From Candidatus Altimarinota bacterium (GTDB taxonomy: Bacteria; Patescibacteriota; Gracilibacteria; JAHISY01), in the NCBI GenBank assembly GCA_023142645.1, contig JAGLJE010000047.1, positions 1 through 7,144 of the forward strand: a stretch of DNA of 7,144 nucleotides. Direction: 5' to 3'. The notes below the pieces were generated by a model. It was not told the origin of the DNA. It made no database searches and was given only the letters and a program-made list of their open reading frames with translations. A program made the translations under genes and the position numbers. Positions 6,233-7,144 of the stretch are shown here, piece after piece (position 1 is the stretch's first letter; every line of letters starts with the position of its first letter).

Positions 6233-7144
6233 AAAAATTTGAAATGAAACTCTCCACAGCTATCACCGACTTCCTCACTGCGGTGAAGATTGAAAAAAAT
6301 CAGTCACCGAAAACCGCGCAGAATTACGCGCATTATTTACGAAGAGCGGAGGAGTTTTTCGGAGGTGAAAAAAATGTCGGTAAAATTGATTTCCGCGACA
6401 TTCAAAATTTCCTCCTCCACCTCGCGGAATTCGAATCGCGCGGAAAAATTTTGAGTGTGAAAACCCGCGGTTACCATGCGATTGCATTACGCGCACTTTT
6501 CAAATTTCTCGCGAAACGAGATATCGACTGTCTCGCAGCAGAAAAAATCGAGGTGCCAAAAAGCGAAAAACGAGTGGTGGAATTTTTGACAGAAGAGGAG
6601 TTAAAAAGATTGTTTGACACAGTCGGCGGGAAAAATATTCGTGATTTCCGCAATGCGGCAATCTTGGAAACACTTTATTCGACGGGACTTCGTGTCTCAG
6701 AACTGACGAATTTGAATCGAAATCAGGTCGACTTGAAACGGCGAGAATTCGCGGTGACGGGAAAAGGAAGAAAAACACGGATTGTTTTTTTAACGAAAGA
6801 GGCGACAGAGAAAATTAGGAAATATTTGAATCGGCGAACAGATAATTCACCGGCAGTTTTTCTTTCTCACGGTCCACGAAGCAAAAAAGAGGATGAAATT
6901 GTCGGAGGAAAAAATGCAAAAAGGTTGACTCCATGGAGCGTAGCGAATCTTGTGAGGAAGTATTCGATCGCCGCGGGAATCGTGAAAAAAGTGACTCCTC
7001 ATACCCTCCGTCATTCGTTCGCAACGACGCTGCTCGGAAATGGTGCTGATTTGCGGAGTGTACAGGAGATGCTTGGTCACGCCTCAATCACGACGACGCA
7101 AATTTACACGCATGTGACAAATAAACGCTTGCGCGAAATTCATG
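6229..7144 (+). CDS. XerC/XerD-type tyrosine recombinase, 3' end cut by window
   Basis: Site-specific tyrosine recombinase, most likely the housekeeping enzyme that resolves chromosome dimers, acting on DNA in the cytoplasm. The frame is open for 305 codons to the window edge. Residues about 7-100 form the SAM-like core-binding domain (TAQNYAHYLRRAEEFFG). The catalytic domain has all six expected residues: Arg155 in STGLRVSEL, Lys179 in VTGKGRKTR, His258 and Arg261 in PHTLRHSFATTLL, His284 in LGHASI and Tyr293 in TTQIYTHV. Family members usually end within a few to a dozen residues after THV..KRLREIH, so little is missing. The ATG overlaps the trpS stop in ATGA, implying translational coupling; a second ATG at 6244 is a possible start. 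A plain Xer rather than an integrase of a mobile element is favoured by the compact length, housekeeping neighbours and lack of attachment-site repeats. XerC and XerD cannot be told apart here. Confidence 0.92.
   Translation, partial: MKKFEMKLSTAITDFLTAVKIEKNQSPKTAQNYAHYLRRAEEFFGGEKNVGKIDFRDIQNFLLHLAEFESRGKILSVKTRGYHAIALRALFKFLAKRDIDCLAAEKIEVPKSEKRVVEFLTEEELKRLFDTVGGKNIRDFRNAAILETLYSTGLRVSELTNLNRNQVDLKRREFAVTGKGRKTRIVFLTKEATEKIRKYLNRRTDNSPAVFLSHGPRSKKEDEIVGGKNAKRLTPWSVANLVRKYSIAAGIVKKVTPHTLRHSFATTLLGNGADLRSVQEMLGHASITTTQIYTHVTNKRLREIH

Noticed and set aside
6229..7144. The recombinase as an integrase of a phage or conjugative element
   Set aside because: Its length and motif spacing fit housekeeping Xer proteins, no tRNA gene or flanking attachment repeats are visible, and it is embedded in a housekeeping set.

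Overview
This window reads as a chromosomal segment of an ultra-small, AT-leaning bacterium of the Candidate Phyla Radiation (Patescibacteria), most likely the Peregrinibacteria/Gracilibacteria side. That placement is an inference. It rests on a two-helix type IV secretion pilin of a kind very common in that radiation, a very large lysine-rich protein I do not recognise beside it, short gene spacing and mostly absent Shine-Dalgarno sequences. The standard code fits: TGA ends the pilin and tryptophanyl-tRNA synthetase genes at the expected places, so the UGA=Gly code of some Gracilibacteria is not supported.

The layout is two divergent gene sets around a short intergenic spacer near 3810-3886. 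The leftward (minus-strand) set is a pilin precursor with an unusual Cys-rich exposed region (3072-3809), then a 968-residue protein of unknown function (100-3006), then the first 19 codons of a gene that starts with a strong membrane or signal segment and runs off the left edge (1-58). The first two leftward genes each have a nearby promoter-like element of the same design: a TTG-type -35, a 17-bp spacer and a TGnTAAAAT extended -10. This suggests separate but co-ordinated transcription of an envelope or secretion locus.

The rightward (plus-strand) set is informational: CCA-adding tRNA nucleotidyltransferase (3887-5200), tryptophanyl-tRNA synthetase (5267-6232) and a XerC/XerD-type tyrosine recombinase (6229 to the right edge). 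The recombinase overlaps the end of the synthetase by 4 nt and is cut off by the window, probably only a few residues short of its end. Two RNA-level structures stand out. One is a hairpin just before the CCA-enzyme start whose 3' arm holds the only Shine-Dalgarno-like sequence there. The other is a 13-bp hairpin before trpS whose 3' arm can also pair with a downstream near-copy of its 5' arm.

No rRNA, tRNA, CRISPR array, insertion sequence or origin was recognised. There is no gene-free stretch over 300 bases; all intergenic gaps are under 80 bases.
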